Notes: generated by a model not told the origin, from the sequence alone. A stretch of 16,841 bases of DNA from JAABRU01 sp050180235 (GCA_050180235.1 JBFXEJ010000124.1:1-16841); one strand, 5' to 3'; numbered from the stretch's first letter, positions 7,736-15,985 are shown. A program made the numbers and translations.

Positions 7736-8134
7736 TCATGAGCCTGCCCATACTGAATACAGGGCAAATCCCCATCCGATTCCCAGGTTGATCAGGCTCA
7801 GCAGCACAGCAGCGCTTCCCATGTCCTTGGCCTGTTTGGCAAAAGGATCAAATCCGGAGCATATTTTGTCCGTCAGGGATTCAACCGCAGAATTGAGCAG
7901 TTCTGTTATCAGAACAATAATATTATCTGCAATCAGCAGCAGTTTCATCAATGGTGAAACAGGAAGCAGCAGAGCGGCCGGAAGCAGAATGCAGGAAAGC
8001 AGTATCTCCTGCCGGAACGCGGCTTCATGGACAAAAGCGTGCCTCAGTCCGTCTGCCGAATAGAAAAACGCGTTCCATATACGCTGTATTCCGGTTCGCG
8101 GTTTGGGAATTTTCCCATCATCCGGTATAGTCAT
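7736..8134 (-). CDS. dgkA: Diacylglycerol kinase, DgkA type
   Basis: 132 residues, close to the usual size of about 120. This integral inner-membrane enzyme phosphorylates diacylglycerol (or undecaprenol in some Gram-positives) with ATP, recycling lipid released during envelope glucan or LPS modification. Diagnostic motifs are EAAFRQE (37-43), ELLNSAVE (78-85, with the E, N and E equivalent to the catalytic positions of E. coli DgkA) and AKDMGSAAV (102-110). Three hydrophobic segments lie at about 44-60, 62-80 and 106-127. It starts three bases after the thioesterase stop, so the two genes are one operon. The stop lies about 90 bases from the 92-bp repeat; I see no classic terminator. Confidence 0.95.
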   Translation of the reverse strand: MTIPDDGKIPKPRTGIQRIWNAFFYSADGLRHAFVHEAAFRQEILLSCILLPAALLLPVSPLMKLLLIADNIIVLITELLNSAVESLTDKICSGFDPFAKQAKDMGSAAVLLSLINLGIGWGFALYSVWAGS

Positions 8135-8137
8135 GGT

Positions 8138-8608
8138 TTATCCTGTAAGATATGTGCCTGTGCCTGCGGCAATCAGCAGTTTTTGATCATTGTGCAGTTC
8201 TGTGCGGATGACGGCCACCCTTTTTCCTGCACGAAGAATATGGCCCGTGGCTGTGAAGAATTTCCCCTGGCCCGCTCTCAGATAATCCACACGCAGGTCA
8301 ATGGTTCCAATGGCTGCCATACGTTTTCCCATTTCTTCGGCAGAAGCTCCTTTCATCTGCTGCAAAACCGCGACAGAGGCAATCAGACCGCCTGTCAGAT
8401 CCAGCACAGAAGAGATCACTCCGCCGTGAAGTATGCCTTTGACAAAGTTTCCTATGAGTTCATCTCTCATGTCAATTCTTACGCAGACCTCATTTTCACT
8501 GAGACTGTCTATCTTTATTCCCAGAAGCCTGTCAAAAGGCATATGGTTCTGATAAACATCCTTCAGAAAATTAAGTGCTTCCGCCAGGTTTACTTCCTGT
8601 CCCTCCAT
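8138..8608 (-). CDS. Hotdog-fold thioesterase, PaaI/YigI-like
   Basis: 156 residues. Hotdog-fold acyl-CoA thioesterases of this size hydrolyse acyl-CoA to free acid and CoA. The motif HGGVISSVLDLTGG (61-74) is the HGG-x(n)-D signature, with D70 the likely catalytic acid; DLRVDYLRAG and the final ATGTYL strands also fit. Length and motif positions are closest to the YigI branch of the PaaI superfamily. GGGGAAGGA lies just before the ATG at 8606-8608, a good ribosome-binding site. It is the first gene of an operon with dgkA, which hints at a role in acyl or membrane-lipid turnover; the true substrate cannot be read from sequence. Confidence 0.85.
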   Translation of the reverse strand: MEGQEVNLAEALNFLKDVYQNHMPFDRLLGIKIDSLSENEVCVRIDMRDELIGNFVKGILHGGVISSVLDLTGGLIASVAVLQQMKGASAEEMGKRMAAIGTIDLRVDYLRAGQGKFFTATGHILRAGKRVAVIRTELHNDQKLLIAAGTGTYLTG

Positions 8609-8947
8609 GTTCCTTCCCCGCCTTTAATATGAAATCTGAAAAAGATTTCAGCAGAAAAACTTGTTTTCCTCTGCCACGAAGCCGCAAAGTCTCACAAAAG
8701 TTAATTCCCAATTTCCTTTTCAGATGTTTTTACTTATGAAAAAATTTTCCCATCTCAGGACAAAACAATCCGGTTAATGATGCAAACTGTTTATTTTTCT
8801 TGTTTTTTTTATCCGAACCTTTTCATGATGCTTCTTTTTTGTTTACAATTTAACACCTTTAAGGTAATTTGACAAATCAAATTTTGCTGCGGGCAAAACA
8901 GCACAGGCTTCCGGCCTGTGATGCGGCCAATGAGCAAAAAAAGTAGC
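8609..8947. other. Divergent intergenic region with repeat debris
   Basis: This AT-rich region lies between the minus-strand thioesterase and the plus-strand DUF2868 gene and must hold promoters for both, but no hexamer pair stands out. CACGAAGCCGCAAAGTCTCA (8677-8696) resembles a dispersed CACGAAG-type repeat. GCACAGGCTTCCGGCCTGTG (8901-8920) is a small palindrome related to the inverted repeat that follows. Confidence 0.4.
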
Positions 8948-8995
8948 ACAAGCTTCCAGCTTGTGATGCTGCTCATAAACAAGCTGGAAGCTTGT
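8948..8995. repeat. Long inverted repeat before the DUF2868 gene
   Basis: The 17-base arms (8948-8964 and 8979-8995) are perfectly complementary around a 14-base spacer. Each arm is itself nearly palindromic (AAGCTTCCAGCTT), so several alternative folds are possible. It is about 18 bases upstream of the next gene start and could affect its transcription or translation, or may simply be a dispersed REP-like unit. Confidence 0.75.
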
Positions 8996-9012
8996 TCTAC
9001 CTTAATTATTGA

Positions 9013-10659
9013 ATGGTTATTATGAACAAAAAATGGCAGATAAAGGATATTATTGATCTGGAATATTTTTTTCATGCAGATGAGACACAGGGCGAAGAAC
9101 AGTCTGAAAACAGACTGATCCAGCGGGATCGGGATATTTTTCTGCACCATGTCCGTCCCCTGTTTTCAGAACAGATCTCAAATCAGGTTTCGGAAAACAG
9201 GGAAGAAAGCCGCATACGGCCCATGATGATCCGTGCCTGGCTGGAACAGCGCAGAAATATGGAAAAGGCGCAACTGGGACCGGAGGCTGTGCTTCCGGGC
9301 GATATTTTTTCAGAAATATACAGTTTTCTGCTCTGGCTGTTTCTGATAATCGGCCTGTTATGCGGCGCGGGTGCTGCATTTTCCCTGCTCACTTATACGG
9401 GACATGCTCCCCTGAATGTGTCTGTATTTCTGGGATGGCTGGTTTTTTTTCAGATATTCCTGATCCTGTTTCTGATTCTGTTTCTGTCTGTACGGGCATT
9501 TACCCAATCTCTGGGCGGAAAATCCCTGATATTCTCTTTGGTAAGCGGCCTGCTTGTCCGTCTGATGCGCAAAGCAGGAAACCGGGCTGTGATGAAACTT
9601 TCCGGTCATCAGCGTCAGAGCATGGAAGCGGCCGCGGGTCTGATCCGGGGCAGGAAAAAAATTTACGGCTCCCTGTTTTACTGGCCTGTATTTATTCCCA
9701 TGCAGATGTTCGGTACCGGCTTCAATATCGGAGTTCTCGGAGCGACTTTGCTGAAAGTGCTGGGTACGGACGTGGCTTTCGGCTGGCAGTCCACTGTGCA
9801 GTTTAGCGCAACTGCTGTTTATAATATGGTGAAGATACTGGCTTTTCCCTGGGCCTGGTTTGTTCCGGCGGAGATTGCCCATCCCTCTCTGTCCCAGATA
9901 GAGGGAAGCCATATGATACTCAAAGAGGGTATCTGGCATCTTGCAACCCCGGATCTGGTTTCCTGGTGGCCTTTTCTCTGTTTTGCAGTGCTGTTTTACG
10001 GACTTATGCCAAGACTGCTTCTCCTGACAGCGGGTATATTTGCCCGTCAGTCCGGTCTGCGCAGACTGGATTTTGCCTTCAGCGAATGTGACAGGCTGCT
10101 GCGCCGGATGAAAACGCCTCTGCTGCAAACCGAAGGCAGTCCCGTATCTTCTGAAATAAAATCCGGCATAAAACAGGACCCGGAAATTTTCCCGCGTGCG
10201 GAAATTCCCCCAAAGGAAGCGCATATGGAAAGTATTCTCAAGGTCATGATTCCTGATGATATTTTTGATGAATGCAAAGAAGATCAGCTCCGTGAGCGGA
10301 TCAGAAGTCTGACAGGAACGGATTTTCAGGAAAAAATACGCATTGGAGAGAGCATGGAAAAAGACCGGGACGCATTACGGAAAATCGTACAGACACAGTC
10401 GGGCGATGTCCGTACCGATGTGCTGATTCTGCAGGAGGCATGGCAGCCGCCCATCAAAGAATTTCTTGCATTTATTGTTAATCTTCGGCAGAATCTTGGC
10501 GATCTTTCCCGTATCCGGGTGGGGCTTATTGGCAAACCCCGGCCTGATACGGTTTTCACACCGGTAAAGGAGGAAGACTGGAATATATGGCAGCAGAAAC
10601 TCCGCACTCTGGGCGATCCTCGACTGTACCCGGAAAGGCTGGTATCTGATGAAACGTAA
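9013..10659 (+). CDS. DUF2868-family membrane protein
   Basis: 548 residues (ATG 9022 is an alternative start; no clear Shine-Dalgarno for either). Hydrophobic segments lie at about 105-130, 140-165, 223-250 and 318-345, flanked by a charged N-terminus and a soluble C-terminal third. The order, the WWPFLCFAVLFYGLMPRLLLL segment and the C-terminal VLILQEAWQPPIKEFLAFI stretch match the DUF2868 family as I recall it. No enzyme motif is visible. It overlaps the following GTPase gene by 11 bases, so the two are translationally coupled, and this pair also occurs together in gammaproteobacteria. A membrane partner or platform for the GTPase is my inference. Confidence 0.75.
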   Translation: MVIMNKKWQIKDIIDLEYFFHADETQGEEQSENRLIQRDRDIFLHHVRPLFSEQISNQVSENREESRIRPMMIRAWLEQRRNMEKAQLGPEAVLPGDIFSEIYSFLLWLFLIIGLLCGAGAAFSLLTYTGHAPLNVSVFLGWLVFFQIFLILFLILFLSVRAFTQSLGGKSLIFSLVSGLLVRLMRKAGNRAVMKLSGHQRQSMEAAAGLIRGRKKIYGSLFYWPVFIPMQMFGTGFNIGVLGATLLKVLGTDVAFGWQSTVQFSATAVYNMVKILAFPWAWFVPAEIAHPSLSQIEGSHMILKEGIWHLATPDLVSWWPFLCFAVLFYGLMPRLLLLTAGIFARQSGLRRLDFAFSECDRLLRRMKTPLLQTEGSPVSSEIKSGIKQDPEIFPRAEIPPKEAHMESILKVMIPDDIFDECKEDQLRERIRSLTGTDFQEKIRIGESMEKDRDALRKIVQTQSGDVRTDVLILQEAWQPPIKEFLAFIVNLRQNLGDLSRIRVGLIGKPRPDTVFTPVKEEDWNIWQQKLRTLGDPRLYPERLVSDET

Positions 10660-12094
10660 TGTGCCTGAATTCGCAATAGTGGGACATCCCAATGAGGGAA
10701 AATCCTCTGTGGTTTCCACTTTGGCAGAAGATGACAGCGTCCGGGTCAGTCCCACGCCCGGAGAAACCATTGTATGTCAGACCTTTCCCGTGATTATTGA
10801 CGGACGGGAAATCATAAGTTTCATTGACACCCCAGGTTTTCAGAATCCCATCCGCACTTTGGAATGGATGCACGCATATCAGGGAACAGATGAACTCATT
10901 GTGCATGTTTTCCGGGAAGCACACGCAGATGATCCGGAATTCCGGGATGATGTGGAACTCTTCAGCCCCATTGCAAAGGGAGCTGGCATTATCTATGTTG
11001 TGGACGGTTCCCGGCCGCTCCGCAAGACGGACAAAGCAGAAATGGAAGTGCTGCGTCTTACGGGACGGCCGCGCATGGCCATCATCAACTGCAAAGAGGA
11101 TGAAACCGAATACATAGAGCAGTGGAAAGGCGAATTCCGCAAATATTTCAATTCAGTAAGAATGTTCAACGCACACAGGGCCACCTATGCCGAGCGGATT
11201 GAACTGCTGGAGACCCTAAAAAGCATTGATCAGGACTGGCAGCCTGCGCTGGTTCAGGTGATTTCAGCGTTCAAAAAAGACTGGGAAAACCGGAATCTGC
11301 AGACAGTGGACATTATCTGCGCCATGCTTGCGGACTGTCTCACTTATTCGGTTTCCAAAAATTTCACGGAAAAAACCGGAGAGGATGTTCTGCGGAAACG
11401 CCTGCAGGCGGAATACAATCAGGCCGTTGAAAAGATGGAAAAAACAGCCCATCAGCGGATCAGAAAACTTTTCCGGCACAATATTTTCAACTGTGAACTG
11501 CCCGCACATTCCATTCTGCATGAGGATTTGTTCAATGAAAAAACATGGCAGTTTCTGGGACTCACGCGGGGGCAGATAATTACGGCTGCCGGACTCGCGG
11601 GCGGAGCCATTGGAGCAGCTCTGGATGTGGCCGCACACGGACTGACATTCGGTGTTTTTACTGCCATCGGCGGACTGGCCGGAGCCGGATGGGCCGCGTT
11701 TGGAGGCGGAAAAAAACTGGCAAAGGCAAAAGTGAAAGGGATAAATCTGGGAGGGCAGCAAATCCGGGTGGGGCCTTTGGATAATATTCAGTTTCTCTAT
11801 ATTCTGCTGGATCGCGCTCTGATTTTTTATTCCCATATCATCAACTGGGCGCACGGCAGGCGTGATTATCTGCCTGTGCCGGTACTGCGTAAGAATGAAA
11901 CAGGAAAAGCAGGTATTACCAGTCAGTGGGATGACAGCAGCCGCAGAATCTGCACAGCCTTTTTTTCCGCTCTGCGCGGAAATGATGAAGGAGCAGCAGA
12001 AAAAGCCCGGAAAGAGATGAAAAAAATGCTTGGAGAGGCTCTGTACAAACTGTCCACCAGTGAACGCCGCTACGGTCTGGTGATGAAAGACTGA
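10649..12094 (+). CDS. DUF3482-type GTPase
   Basis: 481 residues. An Era/HSR1-like GTPase domain fills residues 1-175: P-loop GHPNEGKS (12-19), switch I TPGET (36-40), G3 DTPG (60-63), and NCKE (147-150) where most relatives have NKxD. The rest matches DUF3482: helical region, then a Gly/Ala-rich hydrophobic stretch (about 305-352) able to insert in membranes, then a helical C-terminus. This layout recalls membrane-remodelling or membrane-tethered GTPases, but function is unknown. The start overlaps the end of the DUF2868 gene by 11 bases, giving tight stoichiometric coupling. A pair of alternative hairpins follows the stop. Confidence 0.82.
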   Translation: MKRNVPEFAIVGHPNEGKSSVVSTLAEDDSVRVSPTPGETIVCQTFPVIIDGREIISFIDTPGFQNPIRTLEWMHAYQGTDELIVHVFREAHADDPEFRDDVELFSPIAKGAGIIYVVDGSRPLRKTDKAEMEVLRLTGRPRMAIINCKEDETEYIEQWKGEFRKYFNSVRMFNAHRATYAERIELLETLKSIDQDWQPALVQVISAFKKDWENRNLQTVDIICAMLADCLTYSVSKNFTEKTGEDVLRKRLQAEYNQAVEKMEKTAHQRIRKLFRHNIFNCELPAHSILHEDLFNEKTWQFLGLTRGQIITAAGLAGGAIGAALDVAAHGLTFGVFTAIGGLAGAGWAAFGGGKKLAKAKVKGINLGGQQIRVGPLDNIQFLYILLDRALIFYSHIINWAHGRRDYLPVPVLRKNETGKAGITSQWDDSSRRICTAFFSALRGNDEGAAEKARKEMKKMLGEALYKLSTSERRYGLVMKD

Positions 12095-12162
12095 TTCGTG
12101 TGAAAATCCTTTTTTGCACGAATCAAAGTGCAGAACTGCTCTGATGCAAAAAAGGATTTCAC
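12093..12162 (+). terminator. Overlapping alternative hairpins after the GTPase gene
   Basis: GATTCGTG (12093-12100) pairs with CACGAATC (12117-12124). A longer pairing joins 12100-12118 with 12145-12162 (19 and 18 bases, one bulged A). They share bases and cannot form together. The long stem carries T and A runs typical of terminators. It probably ends GTPase transcription; a switching role is speculative. Confidence 0.55.
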
Positions 12163-12177
12163 CATTTCAATATTTAT

Positions 12178-12368
12178 AAATCAAAATAAAATTAATTTGT
12201 TATACATATTTAATTCAAATTGCACTGTTATTTTTATGTTTCAGTATCTATGCCCATGCAAATGATATTGAAAATAAATTTATCGAAGCAGGACTTGCTG
12301 ACATACATACTGTTGATAAAACAAGTCTTATTGATTTTGTAAATTCAGACCCGAAGGAAAGGTTTTGA
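12178..12368 (+). pseudogene. N-terminal stub of an M15 dipeptidase-like gene
   Basis: This AT-rich frame is open to TGA 12366-12368 and has no ATG. It contains a signal-peptide-like IALLFLCFSIYAHA followed by FIEAGLADIHTVDKT and DFVNSDPKERF, which resembles the N-terminus of VanX/D-Ala-D-Ala dipeptidase-type M15 proteins (an AGL-D-hydrophobic-D... pattern). The catalytic domain is missing: the frame ends one base out of phase with the hydrolase start. Base composition differs from both neighbours. It is probably a remnant carried to this site. Family assignment is from memory and is uncertain. Confidence 0.4.
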
Positions 12369-14587
12369 CATTGAAAAAACCGGATTTTATCAAAAGTCAG
12401 ATTCATGCAGCGCAGTATGACGGTATCACAGATGACCTGCTGACCGGCGGATTCGGCAAAACCGGGCTGAGCATTGCACAGGAGCCCTGTTTTGCTGATC
12501 CGGAAAATCCCACAGCCGCAGAACTGCGCTCCTGGGCCATTTATTATGATTACCGGGGGCTGATGGATGTCTCTCCGGACGGGGGTTACGGTCTGCTTTA
12601 CGGGCCGGGCGTGAATCCGGACGGTTCCCTGCGGAGTGATGAGGGAAAAATAGCGGGAAAGGAATACCTGACTTTTTCCGATGACGGCTCCGGAAAGCAG
12701 AACCTGACCCTGATGGTGCAGATTCCCGAAGGATTTGATCCGCACAATCCCCGTATTATTGCATCAGCATCTTCCGGTTCCCGCGGGATTTACGGAGCCG
12801 TGGGTGTAGTCGGGGAATGGGGACTGAAACGGGGATTTGCCGTGGCATATACAGACAAGGGAACCGGCATCGGGGTTCACGATTTGCATTCAGATACGGT
12901 AAATACCTTCACAGGGCAGCGGGCAGACGCAGACTCTGCCGGAAATCAGGCCAATTTCAAAGCAGATGACAAGAATCTTGCGGAATTCAGAAAAAAATAT
13001 CCTTTCCGCATTGCATACCGGCACGCTCATTCCCGGCAGAATCCGGAAAAAGACTGGGGACAGTATGTTCTGCAGGCCATTGAATTTGCCTTTTATGTGC
13101 TGAACCTGCCGGAAAATTACGGAAAAATTTCTGAAAACGGACAGACAGAAGATAGTATCCGGACTGACAATACCCTGGTTATGGCCGCGGGCATTTCCAA
13201 TGGCGCAGGTTCGGTTCTCCGTGCTCTGGAGCAGGACAGCAAAGGACTGATTCAGGGAGCGGTCGCGTCTGAACCCAATATCTGCCCGGCAGAAAAAAAA
13301 GAGTTGATTATCCGGCAGGAAGATCGGGAATGGGCCTGGCCTCAGCACAGCAGAAATCTGCTGGATTATAACACCCTGCTGAATCTGTATCAGCCCTGTG
13401 CAAATCTGGCGGCAGGTATCCGTGACCGTGCGCCTTTTCATCTGCTGGATGAAAGCCTGTGCATGAATCGCTGCCAATCCCTTGCAAAACTTGGTCTGCT
13501 GAAATCTGCGGATATTGCATCACAGGCTGCGGAAGCACAGAAAATCATCAATAACAGCGGAATTCTGGAAGAGCAGAACTTAATAGCGCCTGTGCATTAC
13601 GGATTTTCTGTGTCAGAAAGCATTGCCATTACCTACGCGAATACCTATGGACGTTTTGGGGTGGAAGACAGTCTCTGCGGTTTCGGTTTTGCCGGAATCG
13701 GAGAGGATTTGAAACCCGCTTCTCTCAGCCGATCTCAGCTTTCTGTTTTATTTTCCAAAGCAGCGGGTATTCCGCCTATGCCGCCAGTTTATTTGACAAA
13801 AAAACAGTGGAAAAAACTTTCCCGTCTTATCCCAAAACTCAAACGCCCCATGCTGCCCATCGGACAGATTGACATCATCTGCAATGAATCCGCACACGGC
13901 CCTGCGATCAGCCGCTATTCCGTGTCCCAATCCGGTATGGCTGATATGAATCTGGACGGCGCACTGCATCTGCGGCGGCTGGCAACAGGAAAGGATGAAT
14001 CCGGCAACCCCCTGAAAGCAAAGGAGGCGGAATATTATCAGCGGATTCAGGAAGGCATTGAACAGGTGCGGGCTTCGGGAAATCTGCGGGGCAAACCTGT
14101 GATTATTTTTCACGGACGCAGTGATGCGATTCTGCCGCCCAATCACACTTCACGGGCTTATTTCGGCCTTAACCGCATGACAGAAGGCCAAAATTCCAAA
14201 CTCCGGTATTATGAAATCACGAACTGCCATCATATGGACGCGTTCAATGCCCTGCCCGGTTTCCGTTCAAGATTTGTTCCCATACATTGTTACATGATAC
14301 AGTCTCTGAATCTGATGTTTGATCATTTGACAAAGGGGACTGTCCTGCCTCCGGATCAGGTAGTGAGAACCATTCCCAGAGTATTGCACAAAGAAAAGGG
14401 AATAAAAGCATTTCTTGTGCGAATGCTGAAAAAAATTTTTTTCCCACGGCTTTACAAATTCGTATACAGCCGGGAAGAGGGAAAGGTTCCGGTCATCACC
14501 CGTTTGAATGTTCCGCTTATATCTTCCAGTCCGTCTGAGAATGACAAAATCATTTTCAGGGAGAACACAGTGCATATTCCCGGGTGA
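12365..14587 (+). CDS. D-3-hydroxybutyrate oligomer hydrolase
   Basis: 740 residues. Family members cleave oligomers of 3-hydroxybutyrate released by PHB depolymerases. The N-terminus aligns with the mature part of the family (KPDFIKSQIHAAQYDGITDD, then LLTGGFGKTGL). The nucleophile motif is GISNGAG with S278. The C-terminal acid and base are probably in GRSDAILPPNH and ITNCHHMDAF. The start is TTG 12365 (or TTG 12371) after AAGGAAAGG; no ATG is near. The usual signal peptide is absent, and an alien signal-peptide-bearing stub lies one frame out just upstream. The protein is therefore intracellular, or has lost export, or is expressed through a junction. A C-terminal tail of roughly 60 residues after VVRTIPR seems extra. 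Confidence 0.88.
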   Translation: MTLKKPDFIKSQIHAAQYDGITDDLLTGGFGKTGLSIAQEPCFADPENPTAAELRSWAIYYDYRGLMDVSPDGGYGLLYGPGVNPDGSLRSDEGKIAGKEYLTFSDDGSGKQNLTLMVQIPEGFDPHNPRIIASASSGSRGIYGAVGVVGEWGLKRGFAVAYTDKGTGIGVHDLHSDTVNTFTGQRADADSAGNQANFKADDKNLAEFRKKYPFRIAYRHAHSRQNPEKDWGQYVLQAIEFAFYVLNLPENYGKISENGQTEDSIRTDNTLVMAAGISNGAGSVLRALEQDSKGLIQGAVASEPNICPAEKKELIIRQEDREWAWPQHSRNLLDYNTLLNLYQPCANLAAGIRDRAPFHLLDESLCMNRCQSLAKLGLLKSADIASQAAEAQKIINNSGILEEQNLIAPVHYGFSVSESIAITYANTYGRFGVEDSLCGFGFAGIGEDLKPASLSRSQLSVLFSKAAGIPPMPPVYLTKKQWKKLSRLIPKLKRPMLPIGQIDIICNESAHGPAISRYSVSQSGMADMNLDGALHLRRLATGKDESGNPLKAKEAEYYQRIQEGIEQVRASGNLRGKPVIIFHGRSDAILPPNHTSRAYFGLNRMTEGQNSKLRYYEITNCHHMDAFNALPGFRSRFVPIHCYMIQSLNLMFDHLTKGTVLPPDQVVRTIPRVLHKEKGIKAFLVRMLKKIFFPRLYKFVYSREEGKVPVITRLNVPLISSSPSENDKIIFRENTVHIPG

Positions 14588-14723
14588 AGGAAGCAGAGAA
14601 GCCTCAGCAGATAATTTTCTTGACTATAAAACCAAAAAGTGATAAGAGAAATTATTTTTATTGATTTTAGGTTATTATGTTTGTTTTTCAGGCAGCCTGA
14701 CTGTTATGGAATCAGGAGGTTAA
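14588..14723. other. AT-rich intergenic region
   Basis: This holds a possible -35 TTGACT (14620-14625) followed after 17 bases by a weak TAAGAG, and an excellent ribosome-binding site AGGAGG (14714-14719) for the frameshifted secreted-protein gene. No other feature is seen. Confidence 0.35.
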
Positions 14724-14884
14724 ATGAGAAAAATAATCATTGCTGCAGTATTTGTATTACTTTTTGCTGGCAACTCAAACGCGGCGCAATAAATGTGATT
14801 TATGATGATGCCGAACCTGCCAGTGTCCACCCCGGACATGGCCCGGCAAATCTTACTTGCAGAGTGATAAGTATCTGGTGGTAG
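14724..14884 (+). pseudogene. Frameshifted small secreted protein
   Basis: After AGGAGG, ATG 14724 begins a clear signal peptide (MRKIIIAAVFVLLFAGNSNA) that stops at TAA 14790-14792 after 22 residues. In the next frame an open stretch continues (AINVIYDDAEPASVHPGHGP...) to TAG 14882-14884. A -1 shift near 14786 would join them into a secreted protein of about 53 residues. I do not recognise the family. The good ribosome-binding site suggests the break is recent. Confidence 0.5.
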
Positions 14885-14972
14885 TATAAAATTCATTCAG
14901 ATAGCCGATCCCGCTTACAGAATCACCAGAGTTTGGAGAAATTTGATATATCATAAACAATGGAGAAAAAAT

Positions 14973-15014
14973 ATGCCGGAAATAAGCAGATTTCTTGGAA
15001 TTGTGATTTATATA
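14973..15014 (+). pseudogene. DUF4160 gene, N-terminal stub
   Basis: After GGAG (14962-14965), ATG 14973 opens MPEISRFLGIVIYI, which is the highly characteristic beginning of DUF4160 proteins (often next to DUF2442, toxin-antitoxin-like pairs). Similarity stops at about codon 14 and the frame runs into the transposase's 3' end. The rest of the gene is not on the other side of the transposase, so the insertion was accompanied by a deletion or rearrangement. Confidence 0.6.
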
Positions 15015-15020
15015 TGCCAA

Positions 15021-15902
15021 TTAAGAGTTAAAAACCATGATAAACATGGCGGCAGCCAGTCTGCCAAAAACATGAACCATTAAACCATTATAGGAGCGCA
15101 CTTTGGAAGCAATTTGAATATTTGTTTTTTCATGAATCCAGTTAAACAATGATTCAATGGGTTGACGCACCCTGCTGACACTTGTTGATAACAACTGATC
15201 TAAAAGTCCCAGGAATTTTTGCCCTTTTTTTTTGACAGGAGTATGAATATCAGATTCCCGTTCTTTGAGCAGTTGTTTCTCAAGTTCATCCATGTAAGCA
15301 AGATCAGCAAAAAGCTTGCAGTTTCCAAGAAAGGGGGAAAGCTGCCGGAAAGCATTAAGATCATGATCGCTTGCCGGGGTTACACCGATGAACTCTGAAA
15401 GAGGCAGAGTTCCGGTACGTTTAATGCCAGGAATATGGACTTTTACACCATAGTACCATATTCCCTTTGAGGCACAATATCCTTTGTTAGCAAATTCATG
15501 GGCGGCTCTTGCCCGGGAACTGCGTTTTGCTTTTGCCATGACAACAGGAAATGAGTCAATCAAACGAATATTCGGCAGCAGACCTGTACCGGAAAAACAA
15601 TCAGGAATACGTTCAGTAAGCAAGGGAAAAATCCCTGAAAGGCGGTTAAGACGTTGCAAATAAGCCTCATAAGAAGGCAGGTTTGGATACCAGTCGCCCG
15701 GATGGTTGGCAGTATAATTGTAGATGCTTTTAATTTCAAAGCGTTTCTGCATAATACCGTATAAAAAAATGGTAACCACTTCTTCATCAGTAAATTCAGG
15801 GTTATCATTGTTTGTAAATCTTTGGCAGTGAATCCAAAGTTCATTATGAAACTGGTTACAAATAAAAACATACAGGACAATCAGTCGAATTTGCCAATCC
15901 AT
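15021..15902 (-). CDS. IS982-like DDE transposase
   Basis: 293 residues, intact. Visible catalytic triad: D116 (RLIDSFPVV), D200 (LFADLAYMDE) and E250 (VRQPIESLFNWI). GYCASKGIWYYGVKVH is typical of IS982-type enzymes. GAGG lies five bases before the ATG at 15900-15902. Flanking sequence is broken genes on both sides (DUF4160 stub at the left, another stub at the right), supporting insertion. I cannot find convincing terminal inverted repeats or a target duplication; the left break lies only about 6 bp beyond the stop codon, unusually tight for an IS. The copy may have lost its ends. Confidence 0.8.
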   Translation of the reverse strand: MDWQIRLIVLYVFICNQFHNELWIHCQRFTNNDNPEFTDEEVVTIFLYGIMQKRFEIKSIYNYTANHPGDWYPNLPSYEAYLQRLNRLSGIFPLLTERIPDCFSGTGLLPNIRLIDSFPVVMAKAKRSSRARAAHEFANKGYCASKGIWYYGVKVHIPGIKRTGTLPLSEFIGVTPASDHDLNAFRQLSPFLGNCKLFADLAYMDELEKQLLKERESDIHTPVKKKGQKFLGLLDQLLSTSVSRVRQPIESLFNWIHEKTNIQIASKVRSYNGLMVHVFGRLAAAMFIMVFNS

Positions 15903-15985
15903 TTTAGCCTCATATTTTTTTGTAGGTAAGGTTCGACATATTCTTCAAACTCTGCCGGTGTCAGTTCTGCCGGTATTTTACTCAT
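15881..15985 (-). pseudogene. N-terminal stub of another transposase-like gene
   Basis: A perfect AGGAGG (15992-15997 on this strand) precedes ATG 15983-15985 and a 34-residue frame that begins MSKIPAELTPAEFEEYVEPY. This resembles the opening of transposases of the type whose next residues read KRG(F/Y)-KIPL-FNYILY. The tail (MRLKWIGKFD) is the IS982-like start region read in another frame. It seems to be a gene cut off by the IS insertion. Family assignment is from memory; an overlapping leader ORF of the IS is the alternative. Confidence 0.45.

Noticed and set aside
8901..8995. CRISPR-like array
   Set aside because: The units are few, palindromic and not separated by regular unique spacers, and no cas gene is present.
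9358..10224. 288-residue minus-strand open frame
   Set aside because: Antisense shadow of the DUF2868 gene, with no recognisable motif.
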